Assembly: GCA_021736965.1 (NCBI GenBank)
Contig: JAIPEV010000142.1
Coordinates: 1 to 5,270 of the forward strand
Source: Halanaerobiales bacterium
GTDB lineage: Bacteria > Bacillota > Halanaerobiia > Halanaerobiales > M55B127
Direction: 5' to 3'
Length of the DNA: 5,270 bases
The position numbers were made by a program, and so were the translations under genes. This document shows positions 5,251 through 5,270 of the stretch, in pieces. Numbering within the stretch: position 1 is the first letter of the stretch; each line of letters begins with the position of its first letter. The notes under the pieces are model-generated. The model made no database searches and was not told the origin of the DNA. It was given only the letters and a program-made list of their open reading frames with translations.

Positions 5251-5270
5251 AAAACTGTATTTTAAAAGCA
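5247..5270 (+). CDS. start of the next operon gene, presumably the tungstate ABC transporter ATPase TupC
   Basis: An ATG at 5247 overlaps the tupB stop as ATGA and opens MKNCILKA before the window ends. AGGTGA at 5235-5240 gives a ribosome binding site 6 bases upstream. Eight residues do not identify a family. The TupC assignment rests on the usual tupA-tupB-tupC order and on the transporter needing an ATPase. Confidence 0.65.

Overview
The window is an AT-rich, densely coded stretch with every supported gene on the + strand and AAGGAG-like ribosome binding sites. This suggests a low-GC, probably anaerobic Firmicute. TupA has a cleavable signal peptide but no convincing lipobox, and the operon acquires tungstate. 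Both would fit a diderm, Halanaerobiales-like lineage, but that placement is an inference from style and cannot be proven from this sequence.

Layout. (1) 1-1765 holds a probable co-transcribed group: the 3' end of a Dph6/DUF71 PP-loop ATPase gene, an alpha/beta-hydrolase with an intact Ser-Asp-His triad, and a CPBP (CAAX-protease-like) membrane protein that has lost the two motif histidines. (2) 1766-2323 holds an orphan membrane-protein-like reading frame without a usable start, then about 360 bases of AT-rich DNA in which I see no gene. (3) 2324-3255 holds a two-gene unit: a HAD-IB-type phosphatase-like protein (motif I reads DFNGT) and a small GIY-YIG (UPF0213/YhbQ-like) protein. (4) 3256-3694 is a 439-base regulatory region. 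(5) 3695-5270 is a tungstate ABC transporter operon: tupA (binding protein), tupB (permease), and the first codons of a third gene that overlaps tupB by ATGA and is presumably tupC (ATPase).

The regulatory region is the most interesting part. It contains a candidate promoter, then an RNA with the hallmark CCTCCC / GGAAAGG core of the Moco riboswitch family and a GAAA-capped stem. There is no room for the P3 arm, which is the form associated with tungsten cofactor (Tuco). An intrinsic terminator follows directly. A possible antiterminator overlaps both the aptamer and the terminator, so the simplest model is an OFF switch: enough tungsten cofactor stops synthesis of the tungstate importer. Downstream of the terminator lies a second candidate promoter and a long three-part hairpin. 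One arm of that hairpin carries a CCTCCTTT sequence exactly complementary to the tupA Shine-Dalgarno. This raises the possibility of a second, translational layer of control that does not depend on the riboswitch.
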